From: Cristatella mucedo
Lineage: Eukaryota; Bryozoa; Phylactolaemata; Cristatellidae
Direction: 5' to 3'
Length of the DNA: 64,000 bases
NCBI GenBank assembly: GCA_009760855.2
Contig: WPIO01000001.1
Span: forward strand, 10,848,501 to 10,912,500
Below the pieces are notes generated by a model. The model was not told the origin of the DNA and ran no database searches. It worked only from the letters and a program-made list of their open reading frames with translations. How positions within the stretch are numbered: position 1 is the first letter of the stretch; the number at the start of each line of letters is the position of its first letter. The position numbers and the translations under genes are program-made. Shown here in pieces: positions 23,498-33,629 of the stretch.

Positions 23498-24005
23498 AAA
23501 GCAAATATCTGCGTGCATCAGCCATCGGTCCTCATGTTCCGACTCGACTTGCTTCGGCGACTCCCCGGCAGAGAACGAAGGGCGCCGGATGGGCCGCGGC
23601 TGCAGCAGCCGCACACCGCCCGGTGCGTTGGCGCCGCTCAGCTCCATACTTGGAGTGGCGAGTCTGGCTAGGGCGAGGCCCCGCGACGATTTCGCACGCC
23701 TCTGGCGCTGCATACCAAACGGAGCAGCACATTGAGGGAGCCTTCGGCATGCCTCTCGCGCGATCTTCAGAGAAAGAGCAACCGCTCTCGCGCACGCGGG
23801 CGGGCGCGAGCGGACGGACGGGCGGGCCAAGCGGACGGACGCGGCTCTGTCGGCAGGACTCGCTCAATGGGTTACGCCAGCGGTGCACTAACCTTTTCGC
23901 GGCGCACGCCCCTGAACTCTGAACTCGGTAGCCCGCGAGCAGCGCTTCGCGCATATGCAGACACTTGAGTGCGGAGTCATTTGCGGCGTCTCGGCTCAGC
24001 TTTCG

Positions 24006-24152
24006 CATAGCGCCCTGAGAGAACTGAATGTGTGTCCAGGCGCTTCGCATACGCCGCCAGGCTCAAGCCCACGACCTCGGTCGTCTAAGGCAAGCGCCTC
24101 GATCTCGGTCGTTAAAGGCGAGCACCTGAACCCTAGGGCCAAATCTTGGCGG
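24006..24152 (-). repeat. SINE A copy with internal duplication
   Basis: Reverse orientation: TAGCGCCCTGAGAGAACTG tail, B box AGGCTCAAGCCC, and a head with a duplicated CTCGGTCGT-type segment before CCTAGGGCCAAATC. Confidence 0.85.
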
Positions 24153-24161
24153 CGTCTAGAA

Positions 24162-24195
24162 ACCCGAAGGGGCCTGTCCGGCGGCCCCTTCGGGT
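24162..24195. other. Perfect 13-bp inverted repeat (hairpin)
   Basis: Arms ACCCGAAGGGGCC and GGCCCCTTCGGGT separated by 8 bases. It lies just outside a SINE A. No T-run follows it. Confidence 0.85.
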
Positions 24196-24953
24196 CGATC
24201 CAGAAGCATTGGATCCGGGCTACCTACCGACCCTACTCCACCTCAAGCACACACGACGGAACGCGTTTCGGCATCGCGCGTTCGGCATCGTGCTGGCTTA
24301 GAGCCGGGCGAACGTCGGCTGCAGCGCCAACCCGGCGTTTCGCCAGAGGCAAATTACGCCATGAGCTGAGCGCCAGCGCACGGACAGAAAGGACTCTCGT
24401 TCATGAGCCGCTCGTGCATGGTCCGCGGGCGTCGCCGCCCGAGAAACGGCGGACGCCACAAAACGGAGCGAAGGATCGCAGAGCTGCCAGCTCCATACTG
24501 AGGTCGAGTCGAGAGCGGCTAGTGTACGCTGCTTGAGCGAGGCAATCGATCCGAGTTGCCGTTTTGCTGCGGAATGCGGAAATCGAGCGTGGCCTCGCGA
24601 GCAGCCAAAAAGAACGTAGCGCGCCCTGCTATCTGCCGGGTGAATGTTTGCAACTAGTCGTACGAAGTGCCGGCTAAAATGTCTAGGCACGCGAAATCCG
24701 GCGCGGGCTTCGCGGTGCAAGCGGTCGTCAATCGCCGCGCCGCCGACAGCACTCGCATCATTCTGTTCGTGCCTTTCATTTCGCAGCTTTGCATTTTGAC
24801 GAGATTTCGATGGCATTCAAAGTTCAGTCAGCTTTTCATATGGAATTTCGCGGCGAATATTAAGTCGTACAAGAGATCATTCAGGGAGCGAAGAAAGCGG
24901 AGGAGGAGTGACTGGAGCGTTGGACTCCTTTGGACTCCGTTCACGGCTAAAGT

Positions 24954-26873
24954 CAGAAGTCGGCAAAGTTTTTTTTGGACTACTGGGCCATTTCAGGAAG
25001 TCAAGAACTTACACTAGGCCAGAAGAAACCACGCCCACTCCGTCTGGCCGGGGGTGAGCATGGCGGCTACGCCCACTTTATGCTGAGAAACTCGCGAAGC
25101 AAAATCAAGCACAATAACAGTTAGCTCTCTACTCAAAGCAAAATGCGGCCGAGAGTGTAATGTAATGTATCGCCGCCAGTAACTCCGCAAAGCCATAAAG
25201 ACCATGTGGTGTTACGCAGGAGAGTTTTGTATAGCGAACTCACAGCCTAAGCGGCTTTCGGAACGCATTCGGTAGCCAACACACTTCGTCTCACGCCACA
25301 AAGAGAAAGTGGGAAGCACAGCAAAGTCAGGAGAGCAGTTGAGGTAGTAAGCAGCATGGAAGTAGCAGCTCAGGACCACTGAAAAGATGGGCCATAGTCG
25401 GCAGCAGGAGAGTAGTTGTCGTTGCGTAAGAATTGTGGAAGCGAGGTTCACAGTCTAGGACCTGCAGAGCTTCTGTCGCCAACGGTCTTTAAGCGGAGGA
25501 ATGGAACAGCTAATTTATTGTCCATACAAGAGCTGAGGGCGCTAAGAGGCTGAAACTGGTGCAGCAGTTCTGCTAGATACGAAGGAGCCAAGCCGCGGTG
25601 GGCTTTGTGGGTCAGCGTAAGAATTTTGCTCTGTATCCGTTGATCAACCGGGAGCCATCCTAGCTCTTTTAACAAAGGAGACGCGCGCTCAAACCTCTGG
25701 GACTTGAAGACTAGCCTTTCAGCCATATTCATAGCCAGCTGCAATGGCCTAGTTGCTTTCTTTGGTAGCCCAGCCAAAGGGAATTACAATAATCAAGCCG
25801 AGACAGAACTAAGGACCTAGTTAAATTTTTTCCACGCCACTGTGGAAGACAGCTCCTAATCTTTAATAGGGATCGGACGTGATGGCTAGCGGTAGAAGCA
25901 GTCTTCTGAATGAAGCTTTTAAAAAGTAGGCAGCTGTCAAAAACGACACCTAAATTTCGAGCACGTGGTGAAGGTGGCACAATTCCTGTGAGTAGCAGCT
26001 CGGTTTGATTGTCATTTAGTTTCAAGAAGTTTTCCGACATCCAGGATCGAATGTCGGCAAGGCAAGCATTCAGTTTCTCAGTTGCTGCAGCATATTCCGA
26101 CGGTTTGAATGACAAATACAGGTGGTACAGTCAGAATAAAAGTGATATCCTACTCCATGGGCCTTAATCACTTTTCCCAGAGGTTGAGTACAAATGGAGA
26201 ACAGCAAGAGACATAGTACAGACCCTTGAGGGACTCCACAGGTGACCTGTCTCGTGTCTGAGACCTGACCCCCACACGACACGGATTGAACACGATCAGA
26301 CAAGTACGATTTAAATTAGGCCAGTGCCTCGTCTGCCAGATCGATCGTTGTTCTCAATAGTTCAAGTAGAACATTGTGATCAGTGGTGTCGAAGGCAGCT
26401 GACAGATCTAGCAGAGCTAGGGCAGTGACATTCCCGTCATCGTTGCCCCGTAGAATGTCATTGCTAACACGGAGGAGAGCAGTTTCAGTGGAGTGCTACC
26501 TCTTGAACCCTGATTGAAATGTTTCTGACATTTCATTATTTTCAATATGTCCAACCAGCTGCTTACCGACAACTTTTTCAAGAATCTTGGACAAAGAAAG
26601 AAGAAGGGAAATTGGGCGATAGTTTGCAAGGACCTCTGTATCTAATCTAGGCTTTGTAAGTATGGGTCTAACGATCGCCGAGAAACGGCTCGCTCCTGAA
26701 AAACTCGTTAATTGGGATGCTCGTAAGTCAAAATACCTCTATTGTAAAGGGAAGAGAACCGCGACAACTCAGTGAGGCCGGATCCATCAACAGGCAACTA
26801 GGGGACTGCTAGGCCGGACTTGAGCACTAGCTAGGTCGCATCGGGCCTAAAGGCCGGAGTTTGCCGACGTCTG
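24954..26873 (+). mobile_element. hAT-type MITE copy split by LINE B
   Basis: The left part (24954-25157) begins CAGAAGTCGGCAAAGTTTTT and includes TAGGCCAGAAGAAACCACGC. The right part (about 26700-26873) ends GGCCGGAGTTTGCCGACG then TCTG. LINE B (25158-26690) separates them, so the MITE came first. Flanks GCTAAAGT and GCTTAACA share five of eight bases, possibly a decayed target duplication. Confidence 0.85.
25158..26690 (-). mobile_element. LINE B: second RT-type non-LTR retrotransposon, 5'-truncated and mutated
   Basis: The element reads on the minus strand. From its 5' end the translated motifs are PILTKPRLD, ANYRPISLLLSLSKILEKVV, FQSGFKR, ALLDLSAAFDTTDH, CGVPQGSVL, SWMSENFLKLNDNQTELLL, ARNLGVVFDS, LVLSRLDYCNSL and GLAPSYLAELL. 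They lie in several frames with stops, so it is dead; the catalytic YADD region is damaged. The 3' UTR contains CTATACAAAACTCTCCTGCG and the 3' end is a TACATTACATTA repeat at 25158-25175. It is inserted in a hAT-type MITE whose halves flank it. Family level is L2/CR1-like but clearly distinct from LINE A in both protein and tail. Confidence 0.88.
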
Positions 26874-28434
26874 GCTTAACACAAAGTATCTAAATGAATC
26901 TGCGCCCACACAATAGCCGCTCTTGCTATTTGGCGATCGATCGCAGTCCGCTGGCCCTTGCATATGCTTCCAGGTGTACTCTAGCGAAGCGCGGACGCGG
27001 CGGTACGTTTCTTAGGCGACGCCGCGCTCCAGCATCCCGATTTGGACGCCAGCGCCGCAAGGCAGACTCGGCAAATGAAGGAGATTTTTGCTCGCGTTAT
27101 TTATTTTCCTTCCCAGCCTATATGTCAAGTACCAATAAGCAGATTTAGTTCTCACAGGGCTCAACACAAATATTGCATCGATGTTATTTTCACTATTATT
27201 CTTAATTCTACCGATTTCTCGAGTCCTACATTTATGGTCTTGCTCATGCATTTTGAGGGCCTTTCGAAAAAGAGCTCACGGAGGCATTTTGTGCTCAGCC
27301 TGCCGATTATCGGTAAGACTTGAGTAGGGTAATAAGCAGAGACTTGAACAACGAAGACTTGGAGCCGTAAAAAGAAAATTTGAAAGAGCGGTGTGTCTGT
27401 CGTTGAGTCGCCTCCAAACTGTACTCAATACTCATCAAATATTAAGCGCACTGGACGCACGTCGACGAGCATCTCCTTCGCCGAGAGGCAGAGAAGCTCG
27501 TCGTACTAGCGCATCGCATGGAATCGTTCAAAAGAAGCCGACGTCATCTCAGATGTACGAGGCCACGAGCGACCATCTTAGTCGCCCGGCGGCAGAACGC
27601 AGAGCCCCGAGCGCAGCGCGCCGTTTTACGTCCGCTCGCGAAAGGATTTAGAGCCCGCCTCGTTGGCTGGCTGGTCGGGATATGCGAGCACGCAGTCTGC
27701 GTACAACGAGCGATACGTCAAACGACCGCACAAACGGCGGCCACACATTCAGACCGCGCGAGCGCGCCGTCGGAGCTGCGCGAGCTCGCGCCTCGCGCTC
27801 TCGTCCTCGGCCGGCTCGTGCCTCGACGACTCGGGCAGCCAATGTCTTGTTTCGTGCCGCGCGGGCGACGCGCCCTCGCGACGCGCGCGATAGACGGCCT
27901 CGCCAAGCAAGAGGCCGAGAACCCCCTTCTTGGACAGAAGCTCCGAGCGGGCAGCGTCGACCTGCTCGTGCGGACATGTCGCCAAGGAGCTCGCCTCGCT
28001 TAAGGAGGGCGGTGGGGGTGTGCAGAAAGCTTGCAACTTAAAAGCGCGACGCCCGGCTTGATGCCCACGGAGGCGAGCTTGCAGCCGAGGCGGCGACTGC
28101 TCCGACGCGCGCGCCGCGAGCCATCCGTAAGCACCGAAGCCCTCGAAGCGACCGCGCTCGGAGCACAAGTCTCGGCAGCGCGAGTCGACGTCGAGGCCTT
28201 TTGCTGCCTCGCCGCCGCTGCCACTGCAGCCACTGTAATCCCGGGGTAGGACGAACCGCTAGCTTCCTAATTGAAGCCGCTCTCGGGCCGCTGGGACGCG
28301 CGGCCTCGCGCGTCGCGCTCACCCGGCCTCACGCGGCCTTCACCTCGCCACCGCGCTGGCGCTTCGCGGCGCGGCGCGGTGAAGCGCGGCGCGCGCGCGA
28401 GGCGGGGCGGCGCCGAATCCGCGCCCGAGCTTAC

Positions 28435-28542
28435 CCGGAGAACGGCGATGATTATTTTGGCCGATCCTGACTGAATGGCCACGGTGGCGAGCGTGGCCGC
28501 CGCGGCCATTTCCTGATCGACAATTTCATGGTCTACCTCCAT
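28435..28542 (-). CDS. CCDC141-like: CCDC141-like protein, coding exon 1 (start exon)
   Basis: This 108-bp exon encodes 36 residues from an ATG at 28542 to a GTAAGC donor just below 28435, ending in phase 0. The peptide starts MEVDHEIVDQEM and ends in SGSAKIIIAVLR. The second half matches the N-terminal segment of vertebrate CCDC141 (CAMDI), which reads TVAVQAGDSKIVIAVIK as I recall it, just before the first spectrin-like helix. CCDC141 is a cytoplasmic/centrosome-linked protein of spectrin-like and coiled-coil repeats, implicated in vertebrate neuronal migration; its role here is unknown. The exon sits in a CpG-rich block, fitting a promoter-proximal first exon. It joins in frame to the exon at 11571-11693 across a 16.7-kb intron. 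The start is chosen because it is the first ATG of the open frame and gives a length close to the vertebrate N-terminus. Splice sites are inferred, not tested by transcripts. Confidence 0.82.
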
Positions 28543-29543
28543 GATTTGAGCATAGCGGCACCGAGCTGAGAGAAGGATCTCGAAGGCGCTCGAAAACTAC
28601 CCGACAAAGCTAGGAGGCTTGGCGCGCTCTAGCTCGCGAGTGACGGCCTAGCGCCCCAGACATCCGAACTCAGTAGTGACGTAGCTGGCTCGGCGGATGC
28701 GCACAACATCTGGCGGCAGGGGTGTGATGACCGATATGGAATCTCGACCTAGGATCTGCTAGAAAAAGATACACTTTCTCCGCTGGTTTGGAGAAGTAAA
28801 TTATGCTTGTATTACTTATGGTAGCTAAATACAGTTGAGAATAAACTATTATTAGTAGACAAAATTTTTGCGACAACCTGACCCCCCTTCAGGATCGCAT
28901 GGGTAGCGCCATCTGTTTTTTAAGTGCCTCAGCGCATTACCCCGCCGGTGAGTACCTTATAAGGAGGATGCCCGGTGTTGGATGTGCATTGTATGGTCAT
29001 CATTCTGGCCCGAGGTTAATTAATCTGCAGACTTGACGCAATGCAGCACGCTCTGCCTACGTCGGCTCGTGGCGCTATGCATGACCGCAGGAGGGGTTCA
29101 CGGGCTCTCTCAAAGAGTCCGGCGCTGTCTCCGATCGTCGCCGCCACAACGTCGCCGACTCGGCGGACCCGCCGAGGCCGCACCCCTGCAGACGGCTGCC
29201 GCACAGCGGCTACGCCCTACTCGCGCGCGCGCGCGCATGCGCTCGAGCTGCGGCTTCTCGCTCCGCTCGGAGCGAAGCGCTTATTAATGTACTAATTGAG
29301 CGCCGCTCAGTCGATGCCGAGTGGCTCAGTGCAGCGCCGGCGCGCAAAGCCGGCGGATGCCGGCGCGGGTAGACGCGCGGTGGCAGCGCGCTGCTCGTGC
29401 GACGCCGCCGCGAAGACAGCGCGCGCGCTGCCCGTCCTCCGCAGCCGCCGACCGACGCCCCGCCGGATGTCGCGTCGGACGTCGACGGCCGGATGAGGGC
29501 GGGGCTCGCCGCGTCGAGCTGCTCGTCGGGCCGCATGCGCCGC

Positions 29544-29554
29544 GCTGCTGCTGC

Positions 29555-29594
<40 letters not shown>
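29544..29594 (+). repeat. (CTG)n trinucleotide repeat
   Basis: About 16 CTG units with one CCG interruption, in the CpG-rich block 5' of the CCDC141-like start exon. Confidence 0.9.
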
Positions 29595-30431
29595 GTCTTT
29601 CCGTGCACCTAGCGACGACAGCGGCGGCGCCGTCATCGTCGTCGATGCCCCGCTAGCTGGACTCGCGACTTTCGCCAGGTCTTCGCATTCGCGCGCTCTG
29701 CCGACACGACCCCCGCCTAGTCAAACGGTTGCTGCTGCTATTCGAACGAATGAGGTTGCGGCGTCGGTGGTGAGAGATTGCTAGCGGCTACGTTGGTTTC
29801 CTAATAACCGCAACTCGCTTCAGAAGCTCGGCGCTGGACTTGGTAAGACCGAGATCGGATCGTTGACGTCTTTCTGGTTGGGGAAGTGTGGCTGTCTCTC
29901 CTCGGCCGCACCTGTGAAATGGGAATCTGCATCGACAATATCATCCTCGCTGTCTGGCTTGCTGGTCTCTCCTGAAGATGGGTGCTCCCTCTACGAAATG
30001 GTGGGGGACGGGGATCTCAGGGCTGTGGTACAGGGGTGAAAGATGAGGGAATGTGTGGATACATAACGGGAGGCGCGCTAATGCCAGTTCGACGTTTGAA
30101 ACGGTACACCACGTAAGAAGTAGCAGTTGCGTGAGTGGTCAGTCGGTTCCCACTAAATTCATAGCTCTTAGAAAAACATCTAGAGCAAAAGTGCGAAGCT
30201 CTTTGTTCGTCCATGTACCGGCCTGTAAACATACCAGAATTGTATATATTAGAAAATTATGTATCCCACAATACCAATATATTGCTAGAAAATTCATCCA
30301 GCGAGCAAGAATTTTTTACCTGACCTTCAAGAGTTCTCTTACAATGTTCGCGAGCAAAATGGCGTGCCCAGTGTTTGTCTTGATTTCCGACAGGCGTGAA
30401 AAAATAAATAAATAAAAGGTAAGCGGATTTA

Positions 30432-30585
30432 ACAACCTGACTTTTATAGCGGAAGAAGAGTCTTCACGGCTATCACCACCACTTGCAGTGAGCAATAAAG
30501 GATTTTCCACTGCAAGACTCGAACCTACGACCTGAGTGATGAAGAGCGAACACCTTACCCTGGTCTAACACCCAGTGGCTATGCC
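30432..30585 (-). repeat. SINE B copy
   Basis: On the minus strand: head with AAGGTGTTCGCTCTTCATC, B box TAGGTTCGAGTC, body CTTTATTGCTCACTGCAAG and tail GACTCTTCTTCCGCTATAAA then GGTTGTTAAATCCGC. Confidence 0.85.
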
Positions 30586-30589
30586 GAAG

Positions 30590-30790
30590 CATTTTGTGAA
30601 GGCTTCGCACATTCTTACAGGCAGTTTCACGGAGTAATTCTTCGCTTTTATCGTGATGAACTGTTCTCATACAAACCAAAATGCCTCTGCTTGGTGCAAG
30701 CAAACTCTTGATGCCGGATAAATCAAATATGGTCCATTCAATATGCTCTTTCTCTGCAATAACATAAGCTAAAAGTTTTGAATAAGACAC
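30590..30790 (-). other. Candidate exon of an unidentified gene (weak)
   Basis: The minus strand has an open frame of about 65 codons with a good acceptor (TTATGTTATTGCAG) and protein-like sequence EHIEWTIFDLSGIKSLLAPS. A GTAAGA donor is available. About 360 bp further on, another acceptor (GGTATGTTTACAG at about 30225) precedes GTWTNKELRTFALDVFLRAM and a stop. I do not recognise the family, and both pieces could be chance or an old transposon. Confidence 0.25.
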
Positions 30791-31394
30791 CTCTACTATT
30801 ACAGTTTCATGGATACTATTCTCACATGTATATTTCTACGTCAGCCTAACTCTCACTAATTTGGTTAACGGCACGAAGCGGGTTATAAGCGAAAAACTGA
30901 TGGCCGCACCGCGCCTAGCTCCTAAACCAGAGAATTTCAAAATAAAACTGTCTTGGCGACAGAAGCAAATTTTTGTTGAACAGTAGCTATTTTCTATTAA
31001 TTTTAGGTATAAGGGATTTGGAAGTTTGTACCCAAGGACAAAAATAAATTAAAATCTGTTACTTAGAGCAATTTTAATTTAGGCTCTTACACGAAGCACT
31101 GCTGAAGTTATTGGTATTCACTGTCATGCCGAGCCTTGCTATGAAAATAAGTTACCTTCTTGCTGTGGATTATAAAACCACGGTGTTTTCGAGAAACCAC
31201 GTGGAATTATTTCCGAGGTACGAATAATAGTTATTACTGACCCGCTCTTTTATCCCCTAAACACCTGCGTACATTAGAGCTGCTCAACATCAACATATCA
31301 TATCTACATGTTGACCCTACGCATGTCAAACAATGCATCTAACAATGTCATGCCTGATGACAGTGCGAATTTAATCGCTGATCATTGGGTCATG

Positions 31395-31482
31395 CTTTCT
31401 TTACAGGATCTGTAAAGTTTCTAAAAGTAATTCAGTTCTCTGAGGCATCATGCAGATGTATTATTATTATTACTATTATTAA
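31395..31482 (+). repeat. SINE A/LINE A tail-only fragment
   Basis: GTAAAGTTTCTAAAAGTAAT, TCAGTTCTCTGAGGCATC and TTATTATTATTACTATTATT match the LINE A tail. Confidence 0.65.
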
Positions 31483-32444
31483 ATTAGGCCTTGCTTCGAC
31501 GTGCTAGTTCAGCGCTTACCTTCATCCTTATCCAGATTATTACTGCCGAGATATTGTTGGCGGCTCTTGAATTATAATGGCTCGGAACGGATTGTGTCTT
31601 ATTATATATGGTTAAGCGGCATACAGGTCAAAGATCGCGTATTGTTAAGGGAGTTGAGCTCAAGGCTTTAAGTCAGGCGGGAGTTTTGCTCGCTGTCTTG
31701 ACCTGGAGCTAGGCAGTCGTTCAGCAATTCGCTCCCCTGGAGTCGTGCGCGTGAGCTGTTTTATAGACCGCGCGGCTGGTAGTGGACGCCGGCAGATCTC
31801 CGCGCGGCTGTCGAATAAAACGCCCTATACTCTGCCTATGGATTGGTTTGTCCTAGCGTATACGCGCTCTTCATTGCCGTCGTGCTTCGCCTGCACAGGC
31901 CTGCGCGTGTTGGCGCTGCACCTGCAAGCCGTTCGACCCGGTCCAAAGCTCAGGGCGTCGTCGGTGTATGTCACGCGTACGACAGGACTAGCGTCGCTAC
32001 GAGCGCGCAGCGTTCGACGCCTGGGTACAGAGAGTGCAGGAGCCGCCGCTGCCGAGCGAAGCGTTTGTAGCGCTAGCTGCACGAGTGCTCGGTGGCACCG
32101 CTGTGGGGCCTAGTACCTTAGCAAGAGTTCCTCACTAAGTGTGTCCTGTGTCTGCTTGCTATCCCGTTCGTTTTGAAACTGTGCACGGCTTGACTAGGGG
32201 AGAGAGTGAAATGTTGTGTGTATAGCGCCTAATTGAGCCTGTCTTCATTGAGCGTGATCTGAACGCTTACCCGCGCATTATTTAGGGCCTATAATTAACC
32301 AGGGGGTCCTACTTAACAGCGGACGCAAGTTGTTTCTTGTGTGCTTGTGCATGCTTGACTAAGCTCGATTCTTGGCTTCTTTTACCCTGGCATCTCCAAG
32401 CTAACTTGCCTGTCATGACGTTTGCTGATCGCTTCTCTCGTAGT

Positions 32445-32512
32445 GAGCTGTGATGCACAGAGATTCGGCTCTCCTGCGGTACTATGGAAAAGACTTATTA
32501 TTACTATTATCG
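32445..32512 (+). repeat. SINE A/LINE A tail-only fragment
   Basis: AGAGATTCGGCTCTCCTGCG, GTACTATGGAAAAGAC and TTATTATTACTATTATC resemble the shared tail. Confidence 0.5.
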
Positions 32513-33027
32513 AAATTTTTCTAAATTATTCCTATAAGGAATCCGATTTGTAATCTATGGCTTGGCGTCTAAATAGGAAATTTTAATGAGTCGGTTAAGT
32601 TATTGACCCGTTCGTGTCCTGTTTTAGTCGTGTAACGATTTCGCCCTCTTGCTATGAAATATGGGGCAAGAAATGGGCAAGAAAGCGCGTGCACTTCTTT
32701 CTGAGGTATGATGAATACTTTTCGCTGTCGTTCTTTGTACAATGGGGATGTACTCATCGTGTCCGCGGAACACGCGCCTTGGCACGACCTCCTGCCCTGC
32801 CGCGCATCCCGAAAGAACTCGAGATTTCAGAGCTACAAGATCGCCAAAAATGCTACACAATTTAGAGAAATGTTTTGCACTCGCCGCAAAAAAACGTTAA
32901 TGCGGATTGCAGTGCGGTGGTCGAGTCAACAGGTCAGCAGCGAGGCTCCGAATCTGATGTACGACGTCGGACTCGCGTCTTCACAGAGCTCTCGTACAGT
33001 ACCTTCCTCTTGGGGCGTAATTAGGTC

Positions 33028-33110
33028 GCTTGTATAGCGCCCTGAGAGAACTAAATCTCTACCCAGGTGCTCTACAGCTCACTGCAGAGCAGAATCACTG
33101 ATCAAGGTCA
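33028..33110 (-). repeat. SINE A or LINE A tail fragment
   Basis: TGTATAGCGCCCTGAGAGAA followed by a partial, degraded head. Only the tail is clearly recognisable. Confidence 0.6.
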
Positions 33111-33404
33111 AACAACAGGTGCGGCATTATAGATGAAAGAGCGTGAAAGAGCAAGCATCGCGCTTAGGCCAATATCCTAAAGCAAACAAAATAAAGCTCA
33201 GGGCTACTTGCTAGTAGGGAATCTGGGCAGTAACGTGGACTGAATCATGCATAGATTGGCACTCAAATCACAACCAAGTGTCAAGAAAAGACAAGCGCAC
33301 TCGGGCGAAAGGAAAGCTGAGCTGTAAAAAGCGGAAGCGTCTTAAGTTAGCTGAGACTTAAGAGATGCAAAGCTGTTGCAGGTAGCGACCTGCGACATTA
33401 GTGA

Positions 33405-33485
33405 AGCAATGCTACAGGACTCAAACCTACCACCTGCGGGGTCGCAAAGTGGGAGCACCTGAAACCCGGGGCTAAGACCCGAGGG
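33405..33485 (-). repeat. tRNA-derived SINE head fragment
   Basis: Read on the minus strand it has GGGTTTCAGGTGCTCCCAC and a B-box-like GTAGGTTTGAGTCC. The tail is missing, so the family is unclear. Confidence 0.5.
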
Positions 33486-33570
33486 CCATTTCGAGAGCAT
33501 GCGCAGTAAGCTCCTGCAGCTTCTGCGGGCTGAGCGCGACCGCGAGGTCTCATTTAGCAGGCTGTCGCGA

Positions 33571-33629
33571 AAGCCACGACAAAAGCCACGATAAAAGCCA
33601 CGACAAAAGCCACGACAAAAGCCACGATA
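33571..33629 (+). repeat. 12-bp tandem repeat, five units
   Basis: Five units of GCCACGACAAAA with one C-to-T change. Confidence 0.85.

Larger units (their letters stand above)
27400..29700 (-). promoter_or_regulatory. CpG-rich block around CCDC141-like start exon (candidate promoter)
   Basis: The block is dense in CG dinucleotides and GC-rich compared with the AT-richer introns, and contains the start exon at 28435-28542. The long frames here on both strands are GC-rich artefacts. No TATA box or precise start site can be named; the promoter role is inferred from position. Confidence 0.5.

Noticed and set aside
27518-28322. Several overlapping Arg/Ala-rich frames on both strands
   Set aside because: GC-rich composition artefacts around the CCDC141-like promoter; no family motif, unlike the short exon at 28435-28542.
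29210-29656. Ala-, Ser- or Cys-repeat frames of 110-130 codons
   Set aside because: CTG repeat in a CpG-rich block; frames are open on both strands, which signals composition bias.
33571-33629. Short regular repeats as a CRISPR-like array
   Set aside because: Twelve-base units without spacers in animal DNA; a simple tandem repeat.
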